Of a stretch of DNA of 64,000 nt, positions 32,063 through 45,000 are shown one piece after another; the stretch's first letter is position 1; the number at the start of each line of letters is the position of its first letter. This DNA is from Phaeosaccion multiseriatum (taxonomy: Eukaryota; Ochrophyta, other classes), in NCBI GenBank assembly GCA_965112735.1, contig OZ218960.1, positions 3,162,001-3,226,000 of the forward strand, given 5' to 3'. The translations under genes and the position numbers were made by a program. The notes under the pieces were generated by a model. It was not told the DNA's origin. It worked only from the letters and a program-made list of their open reading frames with translations, and ran no database searches.

Positions 32063-33060
32063 CTGCACACGCACCGGAGGAAGGGAGGGAGGGAGGGAGG
32101 GAGGGGGGTAGGGGAGCAAGGAGGAGAGGAAAAGAGAGAGAGAGAGATTTATAGAAGAGACTCTCTCAATGAATGAGGAGTCCTACTCTCGAAAAAACAC
32201 ATGGACAACTTCTGTCTGTGTGTGTGCCATGGCTGTAGCTATCCACCAACGTACGTACCCGAAGCCAAGCCGCGTTTGCCGAAGGGAGCCCTTCTTAGCA
32301 TCACTCCCTGCGCGTCTCCCGTGCAGCCTGCCTGCAGGAGCTGCAAGCTGTGCAAGCTGTTTATGTGGTTTTTGCTTTGGCACTGGTCAGAGGTAGACAC
32401 CTGAGAAGCACAACGGTAGGGAGAGTTACTCACGTCTGATTGCAGGTGCCAGCAATCCACATTGCTCCTCCGTCTACATCTGGGCATCGCTGGCCTTTTT
32501 ACGCACTCACCACCGGGACATCGTCGCCTTGAAGTCCCTGCTGCCTCTGCTTCTGGAGAGGATACCACACATCCCAGTTGTCTGTCTGGCACGCCTTCCT
32601 CCCCTCCCAGGCGCCTCGTGGTGGGTGAGGGTGATGAGCCCATAACGGCGCTTCCCTCGCCACTGCTCCTCGGCCGTAGACGTCTTCCTCATCCTCTCCC
32701 ATCGCTTCCCCTTCCTTTAACCAAAGACAAGAGGTCTCAACCCACTCTGTGCCCCATTCCCTTCGTCCAGGAGCTTTGTGAGGGGGGGAAATTGATGTTC
32801 CGTTGTCGAAGGCCTTCCCGCCGACCGATGCCGGGCCGAATGTCCCTAAACCTTACTTTTAGGACGGGCGCGAGACTTTTGTCGACTTTTGTACACATAG
32901 ACCAGCTCCCTCCGTAGCGGTCTTGACCCCAGCCCAGTGACACTCAAAAGCCCTCCTCACTCTCACTCGAATGCAGGAGAGACTGGAGAGAAGCACACAC
33001 GCAGTGCTGCAGAGTGCTAAGCCCGCTCGAGCTGGAGCAGCAGGCGGTAACACACACACT

Positions 33061-33092
<32 letters not shown>

Positions 33093-33510
33093 TACAAGGC
33101 GGAGAGCGAAGAGGGCAAGCAGAGATTACGAGGCTGCTGTCGCTGCCCCCATCCGTTGGTCACTGGATGTTGCTTGCCCGTATCAAGAAGGGTATCCCTT
33201 GTAGGTAAGCGCTGAACGTCGCCCAAACTTACACAAATTCCGTACCACCTTGGTACTCTTGGCGAACGCAACAAGACAACTATATGTGCCTTTATCACAC
33301 GGACGGAGGAGACTACTTTTAACAACCCCTCCAAGCCCCGCCCCTCCCTCATCTGCGCTTATGCGTATGACCCTCGAGCCGCGAGACTCCCAAGCTCCGA
33401 GATGGGTCCGCCCTTCCGGCAGGGGAGGGATGAAGATGACTCCTTCCATCCCGCCAGGCCCCTCGCGTCTTAGCACCGAGACAGACGAGCCTTTGTCGCC
33501 TAGCAGTCCC
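32063..33510 (-). other. Region holding the unresolved 5' part of the Sfi1-like gene
   Basis: Lies between the first supported Sfi1-like exon and the stop of the exonuclease gene; both are on the minus strand. One phase-consistent chain of candidate exons exists: 32395 to about 32256, reading VSTSDQ...KRGLAS, preceded by about 32470-32435, reading CRRRSNVDCWHLQSD. Their composition is not Sfi1-like and I do not trust them. Also present: an (AC)n run at 33051-33087 and a reverse-strand frame containing WRGKRRYGLITLTHHE (32660-32600). The promoter is presumably here. Confidence 0.35.
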
Positions 33511-36500
33511 CTACTGCAGCACCCGAAGGATCTGCCTCGTCCTCCTGTCCAGCTCGTCGAGCCCGTAGTCTGCGAAGAAGGCGGAGAGAGCAGCCCCGTC
33601 CGGCACCTGTTGAGCAGCAGCAAGCACGGCACACGAGTACGTCACACATCACATCACACGCACACGCAACCCAGGGATGGCAGTCCGAGCTTGTGAGGAT
33701 GGGAGGCGGCTCCGAGTCAGAATTCAGAAGGGGCGATCGGAGGGCACGCAGCGGGGGGAGGCAATGCCATGCAAGCTCTAAGCTCATATACTTTGAGCCA
33801 CGAAGCAGTTCGGGTTGGTGGGAAGCAAGCGGGCGGAGCAAACAAGTGCTTCCTCCTCGTCAAAGGTGTCAACGGTGCCATGGCATCAGTCCTGGTCAAG
33901 CCGGTTCGGGAGTACTCCCACTCACGCGCTCACACACTCACGCGCCCACGCACTCACCTCGTACGCATCCATCTCCGTGAGGCTGAAGTCGAGCTGCGAG
34001 AAGTGGGGACAGAGAGGGGGAGAGAGAGGCGGACGGTCGGGATCAGGGTCAGGTCCATAAGCTGCGCCAACAAGGGGTAAAAGCGCTCCACAGCCATGCG
34101 CCTGCATACACACACACACCTGCACATCTTCCCTCAGGGTGAGAAGTTCTTTGGACAGTCGGGCTAGAGCCTGCGGGGGTCGACGGCCACAGCACACAGA
34201 GTGTTGGAAGGGGAGGGCAGGCAACAGGTCCATGCACATGTCGAGGGGGACACTCGGAGGGAGGAAGAAGAGACCGTACATGACTCTCTCACGTCATGGA
34301 TACCTGAGTCTCAGGGGCGGCGAGGGTCTGCCGCATTTTGCTCTTCTTCATCGGGGGCAGGGACTGCTGCTGCTGCTGCTCGCCCTCTGTCTCCCCGCCT
34401 GGGCTGTCGCCGCTGCTGCTGCTGCTGCTGCTGCTGCCGTTGTCTCGTGTTGCGGTGGCTAAGATGGCCTCAAGAGAGGGGTAAGTAGACAGGAGCGTGG
34501 CGCCCCTCCCCTTCCCTACGCCTACGCAAACAACAGCCCGGACGAGAGGTGGGGAGGGTGGTGTGGTGGCGTTGGTATGAGGGGGCGGGCTCAGCACATG
34601 AGGGCTCTGCACATGGCGCTCGCTCATCTCTAGAGCACCCCTTCAGCGTAAGAATGTCGCACGGCCGCACGCCCGCCCCTGTACCCTCACTGACTTACGC
34701 CTTACCGGGCACGCCGGGGATATTGTCGGCTGCGTCCCCCATCATGGCCATGAGGTCGTTCATCTGATTGGGCTGCACACCCCACTTCTCCATCACCTCC
34801 TCGGGACCGATGGCGTTGCCTACGAGGCACACACAGCCATACATCGGCAGCCATAAGAGGTACAGAAATAGACAGTCAAGGAGAGACAGACACAGACAAC
34901 CAACACAAAGCAAAGTGAGGTATTGTATTGCCTGTGGGCAATCAAGAACAAGCGGGTACAGGAACGGCCCTTTCGCGACAATGGAGAGTGAGAGAGAGAA
35001 AGAAAGAGCCCTCTCCTGCCTTCTGCAGGGGCGAGTCGAACTCAATCACCGCACGAGGGCCTCGGACAGAGCAGAGGCGACCGCTGAATACATCCTCAAT
35101 GGCAGTGGATGGTAATGCGGGAGGGAGGTGTTATGGCAGTGGATGGTTGTGCGGGAGGGAGATGAAAGGTGTCGCTCAGCCTCCATGAGCCGCCCCTCGC
35201 TCCTTCTCCCTCTCTCCTTCCTTCCCTCCCCCCCTCCCTCCTCCCCTCCTTCCGTACCGAACTTGGCATCGACAAGGTTGACATCGTCCGTCACGAGTTG
35301 CGCAAAGTCCTTGTCGCTGGACATGATGAGCACCTTGCCTGCTCCCTGTGCCAGAGCAGAGGCCGTCAGAGTGGCGATCACGTCATCGGCTTCGAAGTCC
35401 TGGGAGGGAGGGAGTTAGTGAGGTGAGTGAGTAAGATAGTGAGGGAGTGAGCGAGCCCGTTAGAGGGGGAGAGGGAGGCGAGAGGCAACGCAAGACCGAC
35501 CGACCGTCGCACAAAGAGCTTCACTGCGTCAGTAGACAGTATACGCTTACACGCACACACGCAAAAGCAAAGAACATGGCATCGGGCTAACCAGAGAGGA
35601 AGAAAGGGGAAGGGGTGGGGGGGGGGGGGCGAGATCGAGATAACTACATCGAGGCCTTGAATCGCACTATTCTACAGGGCAAGAACGGGGTGGGTGTGTG
35701 GTGTGTGGAAGGAAAGCCTGCTTTGCTTCTCCCGTAACATGACGCGGACCCCACCTTGGTGGCAGCGACGCAAGGAAGGCCATAGCTGCACGTGTGGCCG
35801 CCGCAGTCCGGAGGGAGGAAGTGAAGAGTAGGGCAGCGCGGGAGGGTTGAGGGAGCAGGTAGCCCGGCAGACAGACACTCAGACACTCAGATGGAATGGG
35901 CTCAACGGCATGGTGGTCTACAAGTACCGGCACGGTGTAGACACACACCAGTGTAAACACTGCCGCACACTTACGCTTCGCACGCGAGCTTAGCAATGTC
36001 GAACTGCCCGCGTATCTCCGGCGGCGGGGAGGTGCGGTTGGCCTTGTAGCCCGGGTACAGCGTCTTGCGGAAGGATGGCCCCAGCCCCGAGTCGAACACC
36101 ATCACCGCCAGCACCCCAGGGCCCTCCTGGGATGGACACAACACACGCACGCAAAGGGGGAGCGGGAACTGTTACTCCAAGCACCAGTCGCCGGTCGATC
36201 GTGCTTTCCCTTACCCCTGTCCACCAGCGTCGGTCGGGTGGCAGTCTACGGCGTTCCACCTTTGCTCACCTCGCTCTCCCCCTTGGCGATACTCTTTCGG
36301 AGGTCCACGACAGGCTTGAGCAGGACCTGCGTCATTCACACAGCAAGCAACACACGTGAGTGAGTGAGGGAGGTCGAGGCTCTACCTCAGCGGCTTCCCT
36401 GCGGCAGATCTTTCGGCTCGGTGGTTGAGTGGGGCAGGCAACAGGAAAGGAACTTCCATGAACCAACAGACCTTGTTGATCGTATTGCAGAAGCCTACGA

Positions 36501-37231
36501 CGGCAGAGACGGGCACTGCCTTGGTCCTGCTGGTGAGGGGAGGCATGGCGTAGAACGAGCGAAAGATCAAGTGCGAGCCATCGATGAGCAGCACATCCTG
36601 GCCTGCAGATACAGCAGTTGGTGATACAGTAGTGGTGGCACAATGAAGAAGTGTAGACGGGCGGGAAAGAGGAGCAGCGGACTTCAGTGTAAGCGAGAGC
36701 CTTGAGCACAGCATTGTGGTCATGCAGCATCGACCCCGTGACCACAGAAGAAGGCTCGCAACGCACTGAGCTCACAGCTTGCCACCACGCACCTGAGAGA
36801 GGCAGCAGTCCGCCTTCTGCGGGCACGGAGGACGCCCCCCCGCCTGACTCCTCACCCATCCCACTCCTGGAGGAGAGCGCAGCCGTCCTCCCAGCCCTCC
36901 CTATTCGGTGATGTGAGTGGCGTGGCTGTGAAATCCTCCCCTGAGCAGCAGTATAATGTTGGTGAGGCAGGGCAGCTGGTGCCGATAGCGATAATGATGA
37001 GAGCGACAAGTGTGAGAATCGAGTCGGTCCTCCTTGTGCCGACGTTGACGATGGAAGCCTTCTTCTGCGGCACGTTGGCCTGCCAGCTGCCTCCGATACC
37101 GACACGACCCCTCGAGCCATACGCTGCAGAGAGGGTGGCACCATGTTGGAGGTCGCAACAAAGGCGTTCCCGCCTTGGAGGATTGTCAACAGTACAAACA
37201 GCCCCCCTTCCTGCTGCCCTACGAAGAGCAT
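33511..37231 (-). CDS. Plastid-targeted 5'-3' exonuclease (DNA polymerase I exonuclease/FEN family)
   Basis: Eleven exons: 37231-36793, 36602-36472, 36326-36270, 36126-35975, 35666-35648, 35399-35258, 34819-34706, 34521-34304, 34170-34120, 33993-33958, 33606-33511; about 484 residues. The catalytic core has the family's acidic metal-binding motifs: VLLIDGSHLIFRSFYA, VMVFDSGLGPSFRKTLYPGY KANR, DFEADDVIATL, VLIMSSDKDFAQLV, and MMGDAADNIPGVPGVGKGRG (helix-hairpin-helix). The C-terminal end reads SAFFADYGLDELDRRTRQIL. No polymerase domain follows, so it is a stand-alone nuclease like plant organellar enzymes. Exon 1 encodes a hydrophobic start (GLFVLLTILQGGNAFVATS) and a Ser/Arg-rich leader of about 120 residues, fitting bipartite plastid import. 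The donor TCTCAG|GTGCGT and acceptor CTGCAG at 36603 join it to the catalytic exon in phase. The 19-base exon 5 (AIQGLD) is inferred from phase and family alignment. Confidence 0.88.
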
Positions 37232-37592
37232 ACGTTATTCCTCCTGGCTACAAACACGGAGAGAAGGATTCTGCGGGATACACCGAGGCTCGTTATGCTG
37301 ATGTAGTAGCTGATCGAAGAGAAGGAAGTCAAAGAGGCAGCTGTGAACAACAACACGGGAACGGGGATCTGTGAATGCTGACATCTATTGCCATCTAGCT
37401 GTGTTGCCGAAATCAATTCCCCCCACAAATCGGAGCTGAAGCTGGCAGTTTGATGAAGAAAGAGGGCCACAAACCGATGAACGGGAACAACATTGACGGG
37501 AGACTCTTCATGTAAAAATATTCTGGCTGGTTTCAGCCTGCTACAAAGCTACCAAGATTAGCTGGGGAAATTGGTGCTTTACCTACTTCACC
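37232..37592. promoter_or_regulatory. Divergent promoter between exonuclease and SMCHD1-like copy A
   Basis: 361 bases between two start codons on opposite strands. No clear TATA box. The sequence is less repetitive than the surrounding introns. It does not match the region upstream of copy B beyond the last few tens of bases before the ATG. Confidence 0.5.
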
Positions 37593-38938
37593 ATGGCGAC
37601 CTCAGGACGAGGGGGCACTGAGATCGTCAGTGAGATCGTCCTGGTGGGCTTCGATAGGGTGAGATGGTCATCCTCCCGCTCAGCTCTGTTTATTCTTTGC
37701 CACCCGCTGTCCTCTAAAGCACCCACCCCACCATCCCACCCTTCCCGCCTTAACCGACCTAATGGAATGCGTACCACAGACCGCCGAACTGAAGGTCTCC
37801 TCCCTTCCCGAAAGCTACTCGGCCTTTAGACAACTGGTGCGCAACAAGTTTAAGCTGGGAGGAGGGAAGCAGTCTGGCGAAGCCCCGGGAGAGCGCTCAG
37901 AAGAGGGGGCGGGACAGAGCTTTTTAGTCACCGACACAGATCGCCGGGAGATCGACGAGGCAGCCTATCAGCAGCTCCGGTAGGTTCACAGCACCCAAGG
38001 GCAGATGGAAGGAGCCTTTTGGGCACTGTAGCCCATTCGGGCCGCACTTGCACGTGCTTTACTGAGAGATCGTGCAGCGTAAGGCAGTCCCAGAAATGAT
38101 CCTTGACTTCGAGTGCCATTACTTCCTCTTCCCTCCCCACCCTCCAACAAATGCGTATGCTCTCTTCGCTCTCCAGGAGCGGCGACAGATGGCGGCAGGA
38201 TACGAGCGCGAGCAGCAAGTTCATGGTGCTCAGCGACAGAGACGCGGAGCTGCGGGGCTCTCTGCAGGAGGAAATCAGCTTCGAGCCGCACCACGAGGCC
38301 CTGGTCGGGGCAGGTCAGTCAATAAGCCAATGAATGTCGAGGTTGTCTGGGGCCAGTGAAGATGCAGGAGTGGTCTGCCTCAATGCGATTTTGAATGCCT
38401 CTGTGCGTACGCGAGCACGCCCAAATGCGAAACTGAACTGACCCAAACGCCGGAACTGAGACTGAAGCCGACTATCTACCCCTCCTGCTGTGTGGCTTGC
38501 AGGCAAGGCGCACTTCAACAACGTCAGCCACGCCGTCGGAGAATTCGTGGACAATTCCATACGTAAGTAGCGCCTAAGTAGTGGGGAAGTGTCGGTCAGC
38601 CCGCCCGCCCCATGACACGGAGTTTGTTCGAGATTTCCGAGGAGGGGTGGGGGGGGGGAACAGCAAGAGTGGTGGTGGTGCAGTCCCTGGTGCTGGGCTG
38701 ATGCTGAGTCTGTCTATCTGTATCCCCATCTTCTCTGAACAGAGGCCACACGCCACAACGAGAATGGCAACAAGAAGATTCGAGTCATGCTCAACTTCGC
38801 GGCCCCCTCGAGCGGCGCAGACAGCCACATGGTCATTTGGGACAACGGAAAGGGCATGGACGTCAAGGGTGTCAAGCAGTTCGCTACCTACTTCCTCAGG
38901 TGAGTGTGTGTGTGTGTGTGCGGATGTGGCACTGTGCA

Positions 38939-39009
<71 letters not shown>

Positions 39010-42000
39010 TTGTCTGTCTCTCTATCTGTCTATCTGTCTGTCGATCTGTCTGTCTGTCTATCTTCTCTCTTACTTTCCTCCATGTGTGTAACCGTGCCTG
39101 TGCGCCTGTCTATCTTGTGTGCGTCCCTCAGTCAGAAGGCGAGGGGACTCGGTCCTTCGGAGGAGGAGCTCCTCGGGGCGGGCTCAGGGTACATCGGCAA
39201 GGTGAGGAGCAAGGGGGGGCGGGGACGGGCGGCTTGTGTGAGTGTGTGTGACGGCCAGTGCCAAGCCAATGCCCACACAGACAGACAGAGGCCTGCATGC
39301 AGATGAGCAATCGACGCACCTCTCAGATTGCCTGTGCGCTGCGTGCTGCTCCCTTCCCTTCCCTACTCGCGCAGTTCGGGGTGGGGGCCATCCAGGCGGG
39401 CTTCTTCATCGGCGATGAGATGAGGGTCACCACCAAGGTGTGTGAGGCAACGCCTTGACCCGCACCAAGCTTCTCTCCATGTCCCTCCATCTGTGTCTCC
39501 ATTTCTCTTTGTCTTTCTCTCTCTCTCTCTCTCCCTCTCGCTCTCTCCCTCGGGTGCCTTCGCAAACGCCAAACCGACTTGCCCTCCTCCCCACACTCCT
39601 CTCCTCTGACCACATGCCCATGTTCCACATCAGTTCAAAGACAGCGTCGATGTGCGCACTTTCTCCATGAGCGAGAAGAAGTTCGCTGAGCGCGCTGCCA
39701 AGAATCAGGCCGTGTACAAGGATGCGCTACAGACAAGGAGGGCCGGGGAGGTGAGCGCCTGCAGATGGCAGTGGATGGATGGGGGGGCGCTCCTGTTAGT
39801 AAGCAGTGGCCAGAGCCATAGACTACCATCCACCCCTTCTGTCCTGACACCTGTCCCGCTGCTGCTGTGCGTCCCCTCAGGTGGAGGGTAGGGAGCTTGA
39901 GGGCGGCATGTTCGCTCTGCTGGCGACGCTCGAGAAGCAGACGGAGAGCTTCACGTACATCACGCTCACGCTCAGAGAGGAGCGCCTCAACGACATTCGG
40001 ACCAACAAGGTGAGGCTTACTTAGGCTTACTTAGGCATACGTAATCACACGCGCCCACGAAGTGCTGCAGAACGTTACAGAAGGTTGTGCGATTTCGTGC
40101 CGTGACGTGTGCCATGGCGTGGCTCTTGTCTTGTGCATGTGCTTATGCGTGACTCTCTCTCCCCCTCTCTCTTTCTCTTCTCTCTCTCTCGCCCTCTGCC
40201 CCGCTCTCTCTTCTGTCCCTCTCCCTCTGTCTGTTCTCTCTCTCCCTCTCTCCCTCTCTCTCTCTCCCTCCCTCCCTCTGCCTCTCCCTCTCTCTCTCTC
40301 AGGGGCGGGCGCTCAAGGCCGGGCTGTGCCACATATACCACTACTACCTCCACCCCAGGGACTTCCCGGGCTGCAGAGACAAGGACAAGCAGCGCCGCCT
40401 CGGCTTCTCGCAGTCCCAATCAGGGGGCTGGGGGGAGGGCAGCAGCAGCCAGGGGGCGGGAGGGGGGACCTTCTTACCCCTGACGAATAAAGGTGAGCAA
40501 GGAATCGTAGTGGGGCAGAGGGGCGGGGGAGGTAGCGACACTGACTGCTCACCTGAAATGAATAGTCTGCAACCTTTCTTACCCCCCCACCCCTCCTCAC
40601 TCCTGCACCCACCACCATCCACTGCCATCCACTGCCATCCACTGCCATCCACTGCCATCCACCCCCCTCCAGAGCGGTGGGACATTTCCTTCCAGATGTT
40701 CGGCCCCAAGGTGGGCGCGGGCTCGACTCTGAATGTGGCGGAGGAGGAGCTGAGTCTCAACACGGGCGGGCTGGAGAGCCTGTACCTGTCCAGGCAGAAG
40801 GAGAGCTTCAAGTTCGACATGGAGGTGAGGCGTGGGGAGGGGCCTGACTGCCACCAACTAGACATCCAACCCGCCAACCAGCCAATCAGCCTCTTTATCA
40901 GTCATTCCGCGAGTAGAAGAAGAATACGGGAGGGGGGGAGAGCACGAGGTATAACGGTTGGTGATACAGCTTTTGGCCTGACGCTGATGATCCATGTCGC
41001 TCTGCCTGTCTCTCTCCCTTCCTTCCCTTCCCTTCTCTCCCCTTCCCATCCACTGCCATCCCATCCCGTCCCCTCCTCTCCTGCTGGCTGTGCATGCGTG
41101 CCCCCTGTGAATCAGGTGGTCGACCCCGTGTGGCTTGCCAAGAACCCCTCCGTGCCCCGCGCTGAGTGCACGGGCAGGGATCGACTCACAGTGACGGGCG
41201 TGCTCTACTTCTATCCCTTCGACGGCAGCCACGAGACGCGCCCCTCCCCGGTGCTGGCCATCGGTAGAGACGACGCTATTGAAATCTACGACTCGGAAGA
41301 TGAGGAGGAGGAGGAGGAGGCAGCTCAAAACGCATCGGCCGAGCCTGTGTTCGAGGTGTTTTGGATGCGCAGGCTGGTGCCACACTCCTCCGCGCTGTCC
41401 CTCAGCTTCTTCCCCAAACTGGCGAGGGCCAAGACGCTGAGTGCGCTTGGCACTAACTGGAGGGGCCGCATCAAGGGCATGCTCTTCTTTGACTGGAACT
41501 ACCCCATCTCCAACAACAAGCTCAAGCTCAGCGTGCCCATGCCGGAGGGGGACCTGCAGGTAGCACTCAACGCCACGGACTATGTCAGGTACAGAAACCG
41601 CGGCATTACGGCACAATTCAAGAGCTGGTTGGAGAAGTGCCACAAGGAGCTCGACAAGGAGGTGCGCTTCCACGGAGCGCTGACAGGGGAGAGTGCCAAG
41701 GATTGCCCGAAGGACGAGCAGGGCCGCTGGTGGGGCAAGGTCAGCTTCGGGGAGAGCTCCTCAGACAACCTCACCTTCAGCGTAAGTCAGCGAAAAGAGT
41801 CGAGCGGTGGTGGTTGCTACAGTTACGTTTTGCGTGGCATTTGGCCGTACCATGGCGTCCTACTGGGCAGTGGCTCTTCGTGCGGTTGAGCTTTGCCTGA
41901 ATTTTGTTTATCCCATCCTCTCTGCCTTTGCCGCCTCTCAACCTCTGAACCTCTCAACCAACCAACCAACCATCCAACCAACCAACCATCCAACCATCCA

Positions 42001-45000
42001 ACCAACAGACCAACCAATCAACTAACCAACCAACCAACCTACCATTGAATGCCTCTGTCAGAGGGATGACAAAGTGCAGCTGCGCAAGCCTGCTCCCAAG
42101 CGCAAGGCAGGGAGCAGCAAGCCCAAAGACCAAAAGGAGCAAGTCATTCTCGGGCAGATCGTCCGCTTCCTGTCCGACGAGAGGGACAGGGGAGGGGGGG
42201 GTAGGGGGGAGATGTACGGAGACGGACACGTTGTGTACCTGCGCATGCCCGCAGAGGTGTTCGGCGAGGGCTGCACCGAGACCCTCCCTCTGGCCTACCT
42301 CACCAAGGGGGCCCGTCCTAGTGCGCAGGCGTGGAAGGCGCAGATGGACGAGTGTCTGAAGGTCATGCCCGACAAGCTACAGATGGAGTGTGTGGCGAAG
42401 AACCATAAGGGGAGACCCATGCCGGAGAAGCTTCTCATGACGGCAGGGCAGGTGGGGGACACGGAAGACGAGTGGTTGCGCTTCGTTGTCACGGTCTTGG
42501 ACCGTACGGGCAAGTCCATTACCTCGCTGCCCACGGGACTGGAAAGGGGAGGAGGCAGCAAGGGGAAGATAGCGGTGAGGAGACGCTTCCTCCGAAGGCT
42601 GGACAAGAAGGAGAAGGGCAAGAAGGCTGCTTACGAACCGTTCGGAGAACCCGAGGATAATGAGGCGCCGCTTGCAGGGAAGATTTATCAGTTCTGGCAC
42701 AAGGGGGACTTTCCCAAAGGGACGTACAAGATGCAGCTGCTGGTGCTGCTCAGGGACGGGGGGTCGGGAGGGTGGAAGGAGTTGGACAAACCCTGCGTGG
42801 AGAGGAGGATCGTGGTGCTTCCTGGAGAGGCCGAGAAGATGGTGTTCGAGCGGGAGGACACTTGCGTGAGTCTGGGGCAGCTGAGCCTCCTGCCCGAGAT
42901 GAAGCTCACCTTCACGGACAGAGGGGACGAACCGGTGCTGCTCACCGACCTCCGCAAGGTGACGGTGGCTTGCGACTCGCCCAAGGGCCTGTTCAAGGTG
43001 CAGTACAAGGGTGCAGAGACGAATGTGGATGCCTTCTGCCCCGAGCCCAACCTGCTTGACGACGCCAAATTCGTCATCTTCGAGGAGGGGGACTTTCAGG
43101 CCACAGGGCTCAAGAAGGTTATCATACCGCAGGAGGGCGCCTCAGGTCAGTTGGGCAGCCAGGCAGGAAGCAGGGCGGGAGGGAGGGAGGGAGGGAAGGA
43201 AGGAGGGAGGGAGGAAAGGTCAGTCAGTCAGTCAGCCGTTCACTCAGGGAGTCGGTCAGTCCATCAGGCCTTCAGTCAGTTAGGCAGAGTCAGTCAGTCA
43301 GTCAGTCAGTCAGTCAGTCAGTCAGTCAGTCAGTCAGTCAAGCTCTCGGTCTGTCAGTCAGTGTGTATGGTCAGATAGGTTGTTTGTGTGACTTCCGTCT
43401 CTCTCTCTCCCTCCCTCCCTGCGCCTGCTGATGCCCTCCTCGCCCTCTCCACTCCACTGCCTGCCTCCTGCCTGCATCACCCTGCCCCGGGATGGTCAAC
43501 CACTGCCATCCTCAGGGTCCCAGCCCGCCATGCTGGACGTGAGCTTCAGCATTACGGCGGTGCTAAAGAGCGGCAGGGAGTTCAGGGACACCTTCGTGTG
43601 CGGCTTCGTGGCGGGGCCTCCGTGCTCCTTCCAGGTGGGTGGGACGGCACCGCTCGAGAGGGGTCGCAATCACTCACTCTCCTCCCCCTCTCTTCTCCTT
43701 GCTCTCTCACGTGCAAACCGTCCTTTGGTCTTGACCCTTCCTCCTTTCCCCACCCGCGTCTCATCGCTCGTCGAGCAACAGGTGATCGACGAAACTGCAT
43801 CCAGCGAGGATCGCCAGCTGGATAACCAACTGCTGGTGCTGCAGAACCGTACGCTGAGGGATCTCCGGCTCGGCGTGTACGACTTTTGTGGGAATCGAAC
43901 GCCGCGCCTGGAGGACGAGACATGGACGGTGCGCCTTGGGCTGCCATCCGTATCCACCTACATCGAGCAGTCGGGGGAGGAGCTGGAGTCGTTCAGGGAG
44001 GGGAAGGCACAAGACGGGGCTCTCCAGGTACCTATCTGCCTTCTACCGGGGAGGGAGGGGTAGACAAGGGACATTCACTCAGTGCTTGTATTGCTTGACT
44101 GATTGCTTGATTGAGTGAGTGAGTGAGTGAGAGCTGATTAATTGATGGGTGGATCTATCTACATTGATGGGCTGATGCGTCGGTGGACTGCTTCCCCACC
44201 CATCCGAATGCCTCCCTCTCCCTCCCGAGCAGCTGCAGAGCGTCGAGAAGGAGTTCGCACCACGCTGCGGCCTGTTCGGCAAAGTGGAGGAGCAGGTAAG
44301 GAAGCGCCTCCCATCCCTGACTGCGACCCACTCACTGACTTACTACGACTGGCTGCCTCAGGTGGAGCCTACCGGTGTGGTGACCTTCGCGGGCTTCGGG
44401 GTGGTCATGGACCTCGTCATGCAGCAGAAGGGAGAGGGGGAGGGGATGGCAGTGGAAGGGCAGCCCATCAACACCACGCTGCAGGTGGAGCTCGTCCGGA
44501 CCAAGATGAAGGTTCGTGTATCTGTATCATTGGATGGGTCTATCTACCTGCCTACCTGCCTGCTTTTGTGCCTCTCCTTTTCTCCATACCAGCAAGCAGC
44601 ATTCACCCGCCGCCTTCTGCTGCGCTGCTCCTCTGAAACTCAAACTGCTGACCACCGACCATGCTTCCCACACATACACACATGACCATACACACACACA
44701 CACACACACACACAGGGCAACGAGATGGTCCCCTTGACGGAGGAGGAGGGCGGCGGCCTGTCCGGTGCCATCCGCCTTTCTGTAACGCCATGTAAAGAGG
44801 CCATCGATGTGATGCTCTTCAAGGACGGTCGTGACTGGCCCGTGGAAACGGAAGACCATATCCACGAAGCCGGCTCGGAGGTGACGGGCCTGACGCTTCA
44901 CGCGGAGGACCAACTGCACAGGCGCGTCGACATGCTCACAGAGGCGGTGCCAATGCTGGGCACGGTGACCACGACGTGGGAGGCGGGCTGGTCGTGGAGC

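Noticed and set aside
33792-33855. Possible extra exonuclease exon reading EEALVCSARLLPTNPNCFVA
   Set aside because: Its donor phase does not match the final exon in the correct frame, whereas joining DAYE directly to VPDGAALSAFF is in phase and fits the family.
36472-36723. Exonuclease start at ATG 36723
   Set aside because: Kept only as an alternative start: the upstream exon at 37231 joins in phase through strong splice sites and provides a plastid-type leader.
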